Assembly: GCF_033118175.1 (NCBI RefSeq)
Contig: NC_083692.1
Span: 89,322,501-89,386,500, forward strand
Length of the DNA: 64,000 nt
Source: Dama dama
Lineage: Eukaryota; Chordata; Mammalia; Artiodactyla; Cervidae
Reading direction: 5' to 3'
Notes under the pieces: model-generated
The model's database searches: none
What the model was told of the DNA's origin: nothing
What the model saw: only the letters and a program-made list of their open reading frames with translations
Program-made: the position numbers and the translations under genes
Part shown: positions 36,358 to 47,000 of the stretch, in pieces
How positions within the stretch are numbered: the first letter of the stretch is position 1
How the letters are laid out: every line of letters begins with the position of its first letter

Positions 36358-36562
36358 CACCTGGTGGCTCAGATGGTAAAGAATTTGGCTGCAATGCGGG
36401 GGACCTGTGTTCGACCCCTGGCTCAGGAAAATACCCTGGAGAAGGGCGTGGCAGCCCACTCCAGTATTCTTGCGTGGAGAATTCCATGGACAGAGGAGCC
36501 TGGCGGGCTACAGTCCATGGGGTCGCACGGAGTGGGACGCAGCTGAGCGACTAACACTTGTA
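36358..36562 (+). repeat. Bov-tA SINE
   Basis: From 'cacctggtggctcagatggt' to 'cagctgagcgactaacactt'. Confidence 0.93.
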
Positions 36563-36756
36563 AGAGCTGCGGCGGGTGAAGGGATGTGGGGTGGTCAGCA
36601 GGTCTCGGTGCTTCCCCAGCGGGTGGCCTGGCAGACCCTACCCGGCTTTACAGAGCGGCTAGACAGATTGGGAAGTGACATCTGAGAGCACGGATGGCAG
36701 GAAGAACAAAGCCGAAAGGGAGTCCGGAGCACGTTCGGGGACGGGAAATTAGTGCG

Positions 36757-36775
36757 CAGCGCCCCCTCGCGGACT
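36757..36775 (-). promoter_or_regulatory. CTCF-like motif, reverse orientation
   Basis: On the minus strand it reads AGTCCGCGAGGGGGCGCTG, containing the diagnostic AGGGGGCGCTG core of the CTCF consensus with two or three mismatches in its left half. It lies in a locally CpG-enriched patch (about 36560-36960). Binding is inferred. Confidence 0.55.
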
Positions 36776-37085
36776 TCTGAGGCAACCACAGGCAGTAGAT
36801 GGTAGGATACGAATCTTCGCTCTAAGGGGCTGCATCCCATAAGGTACCACTGGGCTGCGTCCCTCGGTTCAGTTCCCGCCGCTGACAGTGGCGCGATGCT
36901 TATATGTGGCAAACCTCCCCCTGATTACATGTGGCACGGCCTCCCGGGCCACAGATTCTTGTGAACTAAAGCATCGGCCACCTTACTAACCAGAGCTCTG
37001 ACCATTTTCCTCTTGTGCCTCAGTTCCATCTTTCCCAGGGGTCTGACTGCTCCTCATTAAACTCTCAATGCCAACGGGCTAATTT

Positions 37086-37115
37086 TACACACACACACAC
37101 ACACACATACACACA
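37086..37115. repeat. (AC)n microsatellite
   Basis: About 30 bp of AC repeats with one AT interruption. Confidence 0.95.
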
Positions 37116-37811
37116 GAGTCTGTGGCAGGTCTCCTGACTCCTCAAAAATCACGTACACATAGGTTTAGGTGGGATGATGGGGAATGAGGGACATTTCCTT
37201 AAACTCCTGGATCACCTCTCTCACCAGCCATAGTCATGGAAGCCAGCCCCACATTCTAGATTTCTACCAAACATCTCTGCTTGCTTGTCTCATCACTTCA
37301 GTTTCAAAGCATTCAAAGCTGAAATATTGTCATGGTTACCACCAGGCAGTTCTTCCTCTGTCAACCACACTGCTCTTGTCTTGTCACCCAGACTCAGAAC
37401 TTGGAGTAATTTCATTGATTCAAATGCACACATACTCCATTCATCAGGGGGGAGGAATTTCTGGAAACTGAAGCACCAGCCAAATTAGCACTGTCTGGGT
37501 TCTATTATAGCCCAGTCCTCTTGGATGTGCTTTCTGGACATCTTAAGGTATTACCTAAAACCCCTTGCCATTAGGGGCTGATGTCCTCATCTTCATGTGC
37601 TCCAGCCATGGATTTGCCTGGAGTTGGAAATGGATTTCACCCCACTCCTGCCCCCATACGTCTTCAGTTTACCATCAAGAGTTTCAGAAAGATTTCCATG
37701 TTAGCATCCTGGGAAAATGTCAGTTGTTACAATAATATCATGTTCAGGTTTTTTTTTTAAAGATATTTGCTAAAAATGAAAAGAATACCTACTAGAAACT
37801 TAGATGTCAGT

Positions 37812-38832
37812 GGTTTAGTTCAGTTCAGTTCAGTTCAGTTGCTCAGCTGTTTTCAACTCTTTGTGACCCCATGGACTGTAGCACACTAGGCTTCCCTCTC
37901 CATCACCAACTCCCGAGGCTTGCTGAAACTCATGTCCATTGAGTCAGTGATGCCATCCAACCATCTCATCCTCTGTCGTCCCCTTCTCCTCCTGCCTTCA
38001 ATCTTTCCATCAGGGTCTTTTCCAATGAGTCAGTTCTTTGCATCAGGAGGCCAAAGCATTGGAATTTCAGCTTCAGCATCAGTCCTTCCAATGAATATTC
38101 AGGACTGATTTCTTTTAGGATTGACTGGTTGGATCTCCTTGCAGTCCAAGGGACCCTGAAGAGTCTTCTCCAACACCACAGTTCAAAAGCATCAATTTTG
38201 GGGGACTCAGCTTTCTTTATAGTCCAACTCTCACATCAATACATGACTACTGGAAAAACCATAGCCTTGACTAGACAGACCTTTGTTGGCAAAGTAACAT
38301 CTCTGCTTTTTAATATGCTGTCTAGGTTGGTCATAACTTTTCTTCCAAGGAGCAAGCATCTTTTAATTTCATGGCTGCAGTCACCATCTGCAGTGATTTT
38401 GGAGCCCCCAAAAATAAAGTCTCTCACTTGTTTCCCTTGTTTCTCCATCTATTTGCCATGAAGTGGTGGGACTGGATGCCATGATCTTAATTTTTTGAAT
38501 GTTGAGTTTTAAGCCAGCTTTTTCACTCTCCTCTTGCACTTTCATCAAGAGGCTCTTTAGTTCTTCTTCACTTTCTGCCATAAGGATGGTGTCATCTGAA
38601 TATCTGAGGTTATGGATATTTCTTCCAGCAATCATGATTCCAGCTGGTGCTTCATCCAGCCCAGCGTTTCTCATGATGTACTCTGCATATAAGTTAAATA
38701 AGCAGGGTGACAATATACAGCCTTGATGTGCTCCTTTTCCTATTTGGGACCTGTCTGTTGTTCCACGTCCAGTTCTAACTGTTGCTTCCTGACCTGCATA
38801 CAGACTTCTCAAGAGGCAGGTCAAGAGGCGGT
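37812..38832 (-). mobile_element. BovB LINE 3' portion, antisense
   Basis: Begins with tandem 'agttc' repeats and the BovA-like 3' end, and runs through about 1 kb of RT C-terminal sequence. On the minus strand the block at about 38590-38612 still reads YSDDTIL and 'LFNLYAEYIM' follows the expected order. It ends abruptly, as expected of 5' truncation. Confidence 0.93.
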
Positions 38833-38916
38833 AGTTTTCCCTACTTTCTTCAGTTTAACTCTGTGGAGGAAAGCCAAGGGATTGGAAACGACTCTTCAGA
38901 CTGAGCGGTCGCTATG

Positions 38917-38935
38917 TGATCAGCAGAGGGCGCTG
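38917..38935 (+). promoter_or_regulatory. CTCF-like motif, forward orientation
   Basis: TGATCAGCAGAGGGCGCTG fits the 19-bp CTCF consensus YDRCCASYAGRKGGCRSYV at every position but one. It lies just beyond a BovB end. Binding is inferred. Confidence 0.6.
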
Positions 38936-39164
38936 TGAGCGACTCAAGGCAGCTCTGTGGGGCGGGGCTATCAGAGGTGAATTTGGGTTGCTGAAAATTA
39001 ATTGGATCATAATGAAGTCTCTCTGATTCAAGGAGAAAAATTACATAAACACAAATATGAAGAGTCCCACTTTAGACAGCAGCCAGATTCTAAGGTGAAA
39101 ACCCAAACGACTATTTGACTTGTATTTATAAGTCATGTTGTGTGGGAAAAGACCATTAAATAAT

Positions 39165-39307
39165 ACCAGAGGAAATTCCCCGGGGGTCCAGTGGCTAAGA
39201 CTCTGTGGTTTCACTGCCCAGGATGCAGATTCAATTCCTGGTTGGAGAACTTAAGATCCTGCAAGCTCTGCAGTGTGGCCAAAAAGGAAAAAAAAAAAAA
39301 AAAAAAA
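39165..39307 (+). repeat. tRNA-derived SINE with poly(A) tail
   Basis: 'gggggtccagtggctaagac' through 'tgtggccaaaaaggaaaaaa'. The long A run at about 39289-39307 is the element's tail. Confidence 0.8.
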
Positions 39308-39497
39308 TCATATTCCACTTACCATGAGATGATATTAGAAGGTAACTTGATCGAAAGAATAGAAGGTTGAGATCCTATCTCCATCCCCTTCTCTTATACA
39401 ATCAGATGAGCAGAATCACTGGAAATACAGTCCCTCCCTTCCTCTTTCCCTATCTCTTTTCTATTCAACACACAGGTGAATTTGTCAATGTCTATGC

Positions 39498-39640
39498 ATA
39501 CATCGGAGAAGGAAATGGCAACCCATTTCAGTGTTCTTGCCTGGAGAATCCCAGGGACGGGGGAGCCTGGTGGGCTGCCGTCTATGGGGTCGCACAAAGT
39601 CGGACACGACTGAAGCGTCTTAGCAGCAGCAGCAGCATGC
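39498..39640 (+). repeat. BovA2-type SINE
   Basis: 'ggcaacccatttcagtgttc' to 'gcgtcttagcagcagcagca', with the (AGC)n end typical of BOV-A2. Confidence 0.9.
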
Positions 39641-39717
39641 ATACATCAGACAACTTTCCTCAGTAATTCCAAACTGTAAGAAGCAGAGGTCCCCACAGAG
39701 CATTAAAAGGATACATA

Positions 39718-39850
39718 GAGGTACTTCCCTGGTGGTCCAGTAGTTAAGATTCCACCCTTCTACTCCAGGGGACACCAGTTCAATCCTTAGTTGGGGAAAT
39801 AAAATGCCACACGGCCAAAAAGTAAAAAATAAACAAATTAGGCCAAGATT
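39718..39850 (+). repeat. tRNA-derived SINE
   Basis: 'tacttccctggtggtccagt' to 'atgccacacggccaaaaagt'. Confidence 0.8.
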
Positions 39851-40840
39851 TTTTTTGAAAAATACTATGAAAAAGGGCACATAGAGAAAAACACTAAATC
39901 CATTCAGGCAGGAGCTCAAGGCTTCAGGGAGGATGTCTGACCTTGACATTGAAGAATGGATAGCATCAGTGGATAGAGAGGAAGTGGGGGGGAGGGGAGC
40001 ATAAGCTAAGGCACTGAAGCAGGGATGTGCAGAGCTCATAATTGAAGAAAAAGGACTGGCCTGGAGTCGTTGAGCCTGAGGTTGTGTGATGGGGAAAGGC
40101 GGTGACAGTAAGTCTAGGAAGGAATCTGATCTCCACTGTACCGTCAGGTTGCATAGGCCACTCAAGGACCTCAGAAATACAGGATCTAAGCACTAAAAGC
40201 TTTTAGATTCTTCTGAGGACAGCTTCCCCTGCCCATAGTCCCTGAGAATCTCTTCTGTGTTATCCCTCTGGGCGGAAAGGTACCCACAAGGTATGGGGAA
40301 AAGTGGGCCTTTGGGTCACTAGAGTGACTACAAGCAGGAATTGGGGACACTGCCTTCCCTAGTACTTGGGGTTGCTGTGGAGGTTAGGATAACGGACTTT
40401 GGAGCCACGTGGGGCTAGCTGTGAGGACCTTACATAGGTAACTACCCTAACTTCGCGGAGTCTCAGATCCTCTTCAGTAAAATGGCTGTAATAATATCTA
40501 CCTGGTGTGGGTGATATGCAGATTAACTAAACAAAGGGGATCTAGTCAATATTAACTATAACGGCTGAGAAAATGGTACAGAGATAAAGATTTCGTCATC
40601 TGAAAACATATATGATTTGTTTCTAAAAAGAGTTGTTTGGGGAGATTGGCTAAATCGTGCAAACAAATGCAACAAAAGTCACGCGCACTTTTGAACCCGC
40701 AAATTCCCTTTCCAGCTCCAACACAGATGGGCCCCGCCTCCAATCAGGCAAGCCACGCCCCAGTCGCGGAAAGGCCTCGCCGGACGAGCTTCCTCCCCGG
40801 CCCCGCCCCTCCGGCCCGGAGCCCGCTCCCGCGCCCCTAC

Positions 40841-40851
40841 GCGCCTGCGCA
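40841..40851 (-). promoter_or_regulatory. MTFMT: NRF-1-like site in MTFMT promoter
   Basis: The minus strand reads TGCGCAGGCGC, one mismatch from YGCGCAYGCGC. It lies 23 bp upstream of the start codon. NRF-1 control is common for nuclear genes of mitochondrial translation; occupancy here is inferred. Confidence 0.55.
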
Positions 40852-40873
40852 GGGTAGGCCGCCGGCGGAAGAG

Positions 40874-41094
40874 ATGAGGGTGCTGGTACGGTGCTGCTGC
40901 GGACCCCTGCCAGTCGGGGGCGGCGCGGGCCGGAGGCCGAACCCACGCTGGCGAGCGCTGGCCAGGCTGAGCGCGGCCCCTGGCTGGGAGGACGGCCAGG
41001 GCGCTCGCGTCCGCGAGAAGCCGCCTTGGAGGGTGCTCTTTTTCGGCACTGATCAGTTCGCCCGCGAAACGCTGCGGGCGCTGCACGCCGCCAG
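40874..41094 (+). CDS. MTFMT: MTFMT exon 1 (presequence, start of catalytic domain)
   Basis: 221 nt: MRVLVRCCCGPLPVGGGAGR, then further Arg-rich sequence, then REKPPWRVLFFGTDQFA. It ends AG|gtaccg in a split Arg codon. The open frame continues into the intron, but the splice is fixed by exon 2. Confidence 0.95.
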
Positions 41095-44000
41095 GTACCG
41101 GGCCCGGGGATTGGGAGGCCCGGGTGTTGAGGGCGCGGCTCTGGAAACTCTGCGGCCGGCCTCGAGGATTTGGGCTTCTCGTCGGGAAAAGCAAGATGAG
41201 CGGGAGGAGCGTGGGCCCAGATCTCGGCGTCTCGAGCGCCCGGAAGGTGCGCCGCCCCCTCGGTCAGTCCTTGGGTGCCCGGCTGGTCCCGCCCGGCCGG
41301 TCTACACTCCCCCGACTCTTAACGCGCTCTGAGCTCTACAGGGCACCCCATGGTGTTGAGACCTTGCTGCCTGCCTTACCTGCATCACCTCTGCCTTGTC
41401 CCACCACCTCCCTGCCCGCTTTGCATGGAAACCGTGACCCAGAGAGGTTAAGAGATTGCCCAAGGTCATCAGCTGAGCAGGTTGGGACTAAGATGGGGTC
41501 TGACTTCAAAGACCGCCCCTTTCCACTCGCTCCTGCTGCCTCCTACTCAGCATGATTTGTACCCTCTAATTCTTTGGGCTTCTTACTAGACACAGGCATC
41601 TCTCTGCACACGCTTGCCTTACATTTTCACTACCTAGCTCCTCCTTGTGTACAACCGGATCCAGTTTTCTGGGACTGAAATGAAGACACTGTCCAAAAGC
41701 GAACTGCTTTTATAAATCAGAACTCTTAGGTATACATTTAATATTTATTCCGCAGGGGGATCCTAGTTCCCTGGCCAGGAATCAAGCCCGAGCTCCCATA
41801 GGTGTGGAAGCATGGAGTCCCAACCACTGGACCACCAGGAAATTTCCCTACATTTAGTATTTCTAAAATTCAACACATTCCTAGGGGGGAGAATTATTTG
41901 AGATCTAGCCTGTCTGGAAAGTCCATGGTATGTGGTGGCTATCCCCATATACACTGCTCTGCCTCCTTTTCCCTAGTCTGCATTTTTTGTTTCCCCATTC
42001 CTTGTTTTCCCGATGCACCCCAGACTCAGTTCTGTCATCTCCCTCCATCACGTGTTCCCTGCAAGTACTTCCCAGCAGACCCTCATGTTGACTCCTTCAC
42101 GAATCCCCTTGTATTCCCCGGTCCACTCACTGCGCGCTGTAACACACCCTGAAACGCTCCCTTCACGTGTGTTCCCTCTGTAGACTGTAATGCACTCTCT
42201 GCATGCTGCTTTCTTATGTAGAAATGCTTTCCCTGCATCTCTCTCTGCATGTGTCCTTGTGCTTCTGCTGGTGCTTCGCTTGGCAGCTCCAGTACTCCTG
42301 CACTTTCTGTTTTGGGCCCTCTTGTCTCCTTTTCTCATAACTCCTTAACATTTGATGCAGTACCTGCTAAGTAAATGAACAGTCCCTGGCACTGGAATAC
42401 TGTCCAGCAGGTAAAAAATTGAGATAGTGCTACATACAGTGTCATGGAATGATGCCCATGGGGGTGTGTGTGTGTGTGTGTATGTACATAGAAATATATA
42501 TACATACATGTATATTTTAAAAATATCTAGTTTGAATAACATGTGGTTATAGTAAAAAAAGAAAATTCAAAAAATTTAGAAGACATACAATGAAAAGTCA
42601 GTTCCTTCCTTCTCGTTCTCCCAGGTCCCAATTCTTCTCTTCAATTTCTTATTCTAGAAATGTTTGATGCATCTATAAGCAAATGTATGTTTAACCTTTT
42701 TTTTTTTTTAAAGACTCACATATCATACAGTGTTAAAAAAACAAAATGCAGGAAGGTATATGTAATCCAGTTGTGTGAAATGTCTACTGTATATGTTTCA
42801 GCGTGCACAGGAAATTTCTAGAACTGTAACAGTTCGAAGAGTAGCCATTTGTGGCTCTTTGAATTTAAACAATTAAAATTAAATAAATAAATCTAACTTT
42901 AGTCTCTCAGTTGCACTAGTTTTAACATTTACCCTTAAATACTTTGCGAATTAATCAGAAAAATGCCTTAGAAATGTATGAAGTAGTTTAACATTCCGTC
43001 ATTATCTTAACCCTGTCATATTTTCTTCTAATCTTTCCACCTTAGGGAAAACAAAGAGGAAGAGTTAATTGAGAAGTTGGAGGTGGTCACAGTGCCCTCC
43101 CCATCACCGAAAGGACTGCCCGTGAAGCAATATGCTGTCCAGTCTCAGCTTCCAGTGTATGAGTGGCCAGATGTGGGATCCGGAGAATATGATGTTGGCG
43201 TGGTAGCATCATTTGGCCGACTTTTGAGTGAGGCTCTTATTCTTAAATTTCCCTAGTAAGTTTTATTTGCAAGGAAATACAGCGCACAGACCTTGGTCTT
43301 TATATATTGGACCTGGTATCTAAAGCGCAGTACCGTGTGACTTGAACTCTAATTCGTCTTGTTTCAGTATTTTCTGATAAAGTAAAAGATTTCATTAGTG
43401 GCCTGAATTGTTTTGTTTTGTGGCTCAGAACAACACAAGTTTATTGCTGTATCGTTCTGTAGGTTGGGAGTCTACCTATGGCTCATGAGGTTAAAATCAG
43501 AGTGTTAGCAGGGCTTCATTCTTTTCTGGAATCTCTAGGGGAGAATCCACTTCTTTGGCCTTTCCAGCTTCTAGAGGCCACCAACTTTCTTTGGTCCGTG
43601 GTGCCCTTCCTTTATCTTCAAAGCCAGCAATGGAGGATCAAGGCTTTTTCATTTCACATCTCTCCGTTCCATTATCACTTTCTGACCTTCAGCTAGGGAA
43701 GGTTCCCTGCTTTTAAGAATTCATGTGATTAGATTGGACCCACTGGATAATCCAGTATAATCTATTTCAGGGTCTTTTACCTTAACTGTATATACAAAAT
43801 GTGTAAGATAACAAATTCACAGGTTCTGGGGATTAGGACATAAACATCCTTGGAGATCCGTTATTCAGCCAACACTGGAGGAGATGCTATGATTGGTTTC
43901 ATGAATCAGTAAGCACTGGCTCCAAACACCACTGAAATCCTCTCTGTTCCCATATTTTTAAGATACATTGCACAGTAATTTGATCAGTTCAGTCGCTCAG

Positions 44001-47000
44001 TCATGTCCAACTCTTTGCGACCCCATGGACTACAGCACACCAGGCTTCCCTGTCCATCACCAACTCCCAGAGTTTGCTCAGACTCATGTCCATTGAGTTG
44101 GTGATGCCATCCAACCATCTCATCCTCTGTCGTCCCCTTCTCCTCCCCCCTTCAATCCTTCCTAGCATCAGGGTTTTTTCCAGTGAGTCAGTTCTTTGCA
44201 TCAGGTGTCCAGGTATTGGAGCTTCAGCTTCAGCATCAGTCCTTCCAATGAATATTCAGGACTGATTTCCTTTAGGATGGACTGGTTGGATCTCCTTTCA
44301 GTCCAAGGGACTTTAAGAATTTTCTCCAACACCACAGTTCAAAAGCATCAATTCTTTGGCGCTCAGCTTTCTTTATGGCCCAACTCTCACATCCATACAT
44401 GACTGCTGGAAAAGCCATAGCTTTGACTAGATGGACCTTTGTTGGCAAAGTAATGTCTCTGCTTTTTAATATGCTGTCTGGGTTGGTCATAGCTTTTCTT
44501 CCAAGGAGCAGGTATCTTTTTATTTCATGGCTGCAGTCACCATCTGCAGTGATTTTGCAGCCCCCCAAAATAAAGTCTGTCACTGTTTCCATTGTTTCCC
44601 CATCTATTTGCCATGAAGTGATGGGACTGGATGCCATGATCTTAGTTTTCTGACTGTTGAGTCTTAAGCCAACTTTTTCACTCTCCTCTTTCACTTTCAT
44701 CAAGAGGCTCTTTAGTTCTTCTTCACTTTCTGCCATAAAGATGGTGTCATTTGCATATCAGGTTATTGATATTTCTCCTGGCAATCTTGATTCCAGCTTG
44801 TGCTTCATCCAGCCTGGCATTTCGCATGATGTACTCTGCATATAGGTTAAATAAGCAGGGTGACAATGTACAGCCTTGTCATACTCCTTTCCCAGTTTGG
44901 AACCAATCCATTCCATGTTCAGTTCAGTTCAGTTGCTCAGTTGTGTCCATCTCAATTATGAAGTATGCAGTCATCGAGATTTCAATATTTGCACAAAGCC
45001 AAATGGCAAAAAAAGCCAAGTCAAATGCACAAGGAAAAACATGCCGTAGCAATCTAAATTGTCTTACATGTCAGTTCTCATACTGACATTTCAAGTCACA
45101 TGGGAAGGTTAATTAACAATGCTGGCATGAATTGTTAAAATTTATGATGGCCTTTATCACTATGTCTGGGCTCTCACCCACCCTCATTTAAGTGCTGTAT
45201 ATGTGCTGACAATTCCCAAATTTGTCCCTCCAATTCAGATCTCTCTCTGAACTCGAGGCCCCTGGTACACACTGCCTCCTCTGCAGCTCTGCCTGATGTC
45301 TGATAGGTACCTTACATTTAAGGTATCCTGAACCTTTCACCCCGAAGCCTGATCCTTCCCAAAATCTTCATTTCAGCACATGTCAACTCCAGCCTTCAGG
45401 ACCCAAAACCTTGGCATTGTTGTTAATTTCTTATCTCACACCACACATCCAATCCATCGGGAAGTTCTGTCAGCTCTGCCTTTGAAATCTGCCCAGAATG
45501 ACTGTCTCTCATCACTTCTGTGGCCATCACTCTTGGCGCTGACACCGCATAACCTCCTAAGTGGTCCTCATTTCTATCTTTGGCCCTCTTAGTCTTTTAC
45601 CACCCAACACCACCTGATCTTTTTTAAAGTGTAAGTTAGTCATGTCACTCTGCTCGAAGTTCTCTGGTGGTTTTCCATCTCGCTCATAGTAAAATCAAGT
45701 CCTTTTTTTTCTTCCTGTTTGATTCACTATTGCTTATATCCCCAGCACTTAGTGCCAGGACATGAATTATACTTGGTAAATATTTGTTGGATGAATGAGA
45801 CTGGGCTGAACAGTGGAGTTTAGAATATAGGAGTCTTGTATATATAGGGGCTTCCCTGGTGGCTCAGTTGGTCAAGAGTCTGCCTGCAATGCAGGAGACC
45901 TGGGTTCGATCCCCTGGGTTGGGAAGATCCCCTGGAGAACGGAATGGCTATCCACTCTAGTGTTCTGACTTGGAGAATTCCATGGACTATTCCATGTGGC
46001 CACAAAGATGCTGACACAACTGAGTGACGTTCACTTTCACTTTATGTATATACATACTCATGTATGTATATGCATACTCATGCTAATGGAAACATCATTA
46101 AACTAATGGCAGATTAGTAAATTATTAAAATTGCTTATTTATGGGTGAAAAGCATATTGGGAGACACACCAATGGTGAATAAATCATTCAATGGGGATCT
46201 AAGAAGCTTGTTTTAGGAACTCTAAATGCAAATTTAGTAGAGTGAGGGCAATTATGTAATTTGACTAAAAAGTATAATTTTACATTGTCCATGAGATGCA
46301 CTACTGGGTTTGAGTGGCTCTTCTCATATAGTAAAAAAACACATTTTGTGTTTTTATTTAAAAACTCCCAGATATCACAAGCTGTTGTGGAACATCTTTG
46401 GAACAATGAATAGTTGTTCTTGCTCTGTTATTGAGTTTCATGGGTCTCTTATGGCAAGAGAGTGTACTTAGCCTCTGACTCCTGCTTTAGTTGGTTTGAG
46501 ACTAGATTTAACTGTTTTTCAAAGTTTCTGGCAAAGTTTCATGATGAAAAATAGCATATTAGTTTAGGTGGCAGTAAACTAAGGGGCTTCCCCGGTGGCC
46601 CAGCGGTAAAGAATTCGCCTGCAATGCAGGAGCCGCAGGTTTGATCCCTGGGTTGGGAAGATTCCCTGGAGGAGGGCATGGCAACCCACTCCAGTATTCT
46701 TACGTGGAGAATCCCATGGACAGAGGAACCTGGTGGGCTGCAGTCCATGGGGTCTCATGGAGTCGGACACACTGAAGCGATTTAGTTCACATATATGCAG
46801 CAGGAAACTAAATGGTGGAAAAGCCCACTTTCATACTAATTTCTGTCTTTTCTAATTCAGCGGCATCTTGAATGTCCATCCCAGTTGCCTTCCGAGGTGG
46901 CGTGGTCCAGCCCCTATAATCCACACCATCCTCCATGGAGACACAGTTGCTGGAGTGACGATTATGCAGATTAAACCTAAAAGGTAGAGCGTATTTTCCT

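Larger units (their letters stand above)
21900..40690. other. Intergenic region between SLC51B and MTFMT
   Basis: About 19 kb without a supportable gene. Identified content is SINEs, L1 and BovB pieces listed separately, plus two CTCF-like motifs. Single-copy-looking stretches at 21900-24960, 25860-28320, 29080-30040, 31400-32430 and 39860-40680 contain only short frames with no recognisable domain. I see no tRNA, rRNA or conserved small-RNA hairpin. Confidence 0.75.
40690..41340. promoter_or_regulatory. MTFMT: CpG-island promoter of MTFMT
   Basis: GC- and CpG-dense block spanning the 5' end and exon 1. It contains a CCAAT box (40740-40744), a GC box CCCCGCCCC (40801-40809) and an NRF-1-like GCGCCTGCGCA (40841-40851). 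There is no TATA box. The transcription start probably lies shortly upstream of the ATG. Confidence 0.85.
41095..43045 (+). other. MTFMT: MTFMT intron 1
   Basis: 2 kb. The first 250 bp are still CpG-rich. A tRNA-type SINE lies at 41727-41850 and a (GT)n at 42461-42486. No other gene feature. Confidence 0.9.
43256..46860 (+). other. MTFMT: MTFMT intron 2
   Basis: 3.6 kb, more than half repeats: BovB (43983-44940), L2 (about 45240-45805) and two Bov-tA elements. Confidence 0.9.

Noticed and set aside
40637..41332. 231-codon frame across the MTFMT promoter and exon 1
   Set aside because: It is the exon 1 frame extended both ways through a GC-rich island. The real start is 40874 and the splice at 41094 is fixed by exon 2.
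44272..44736. 154-codon minus-strand frame
   Set aside because: BovB remnant, interrupted on both sides.
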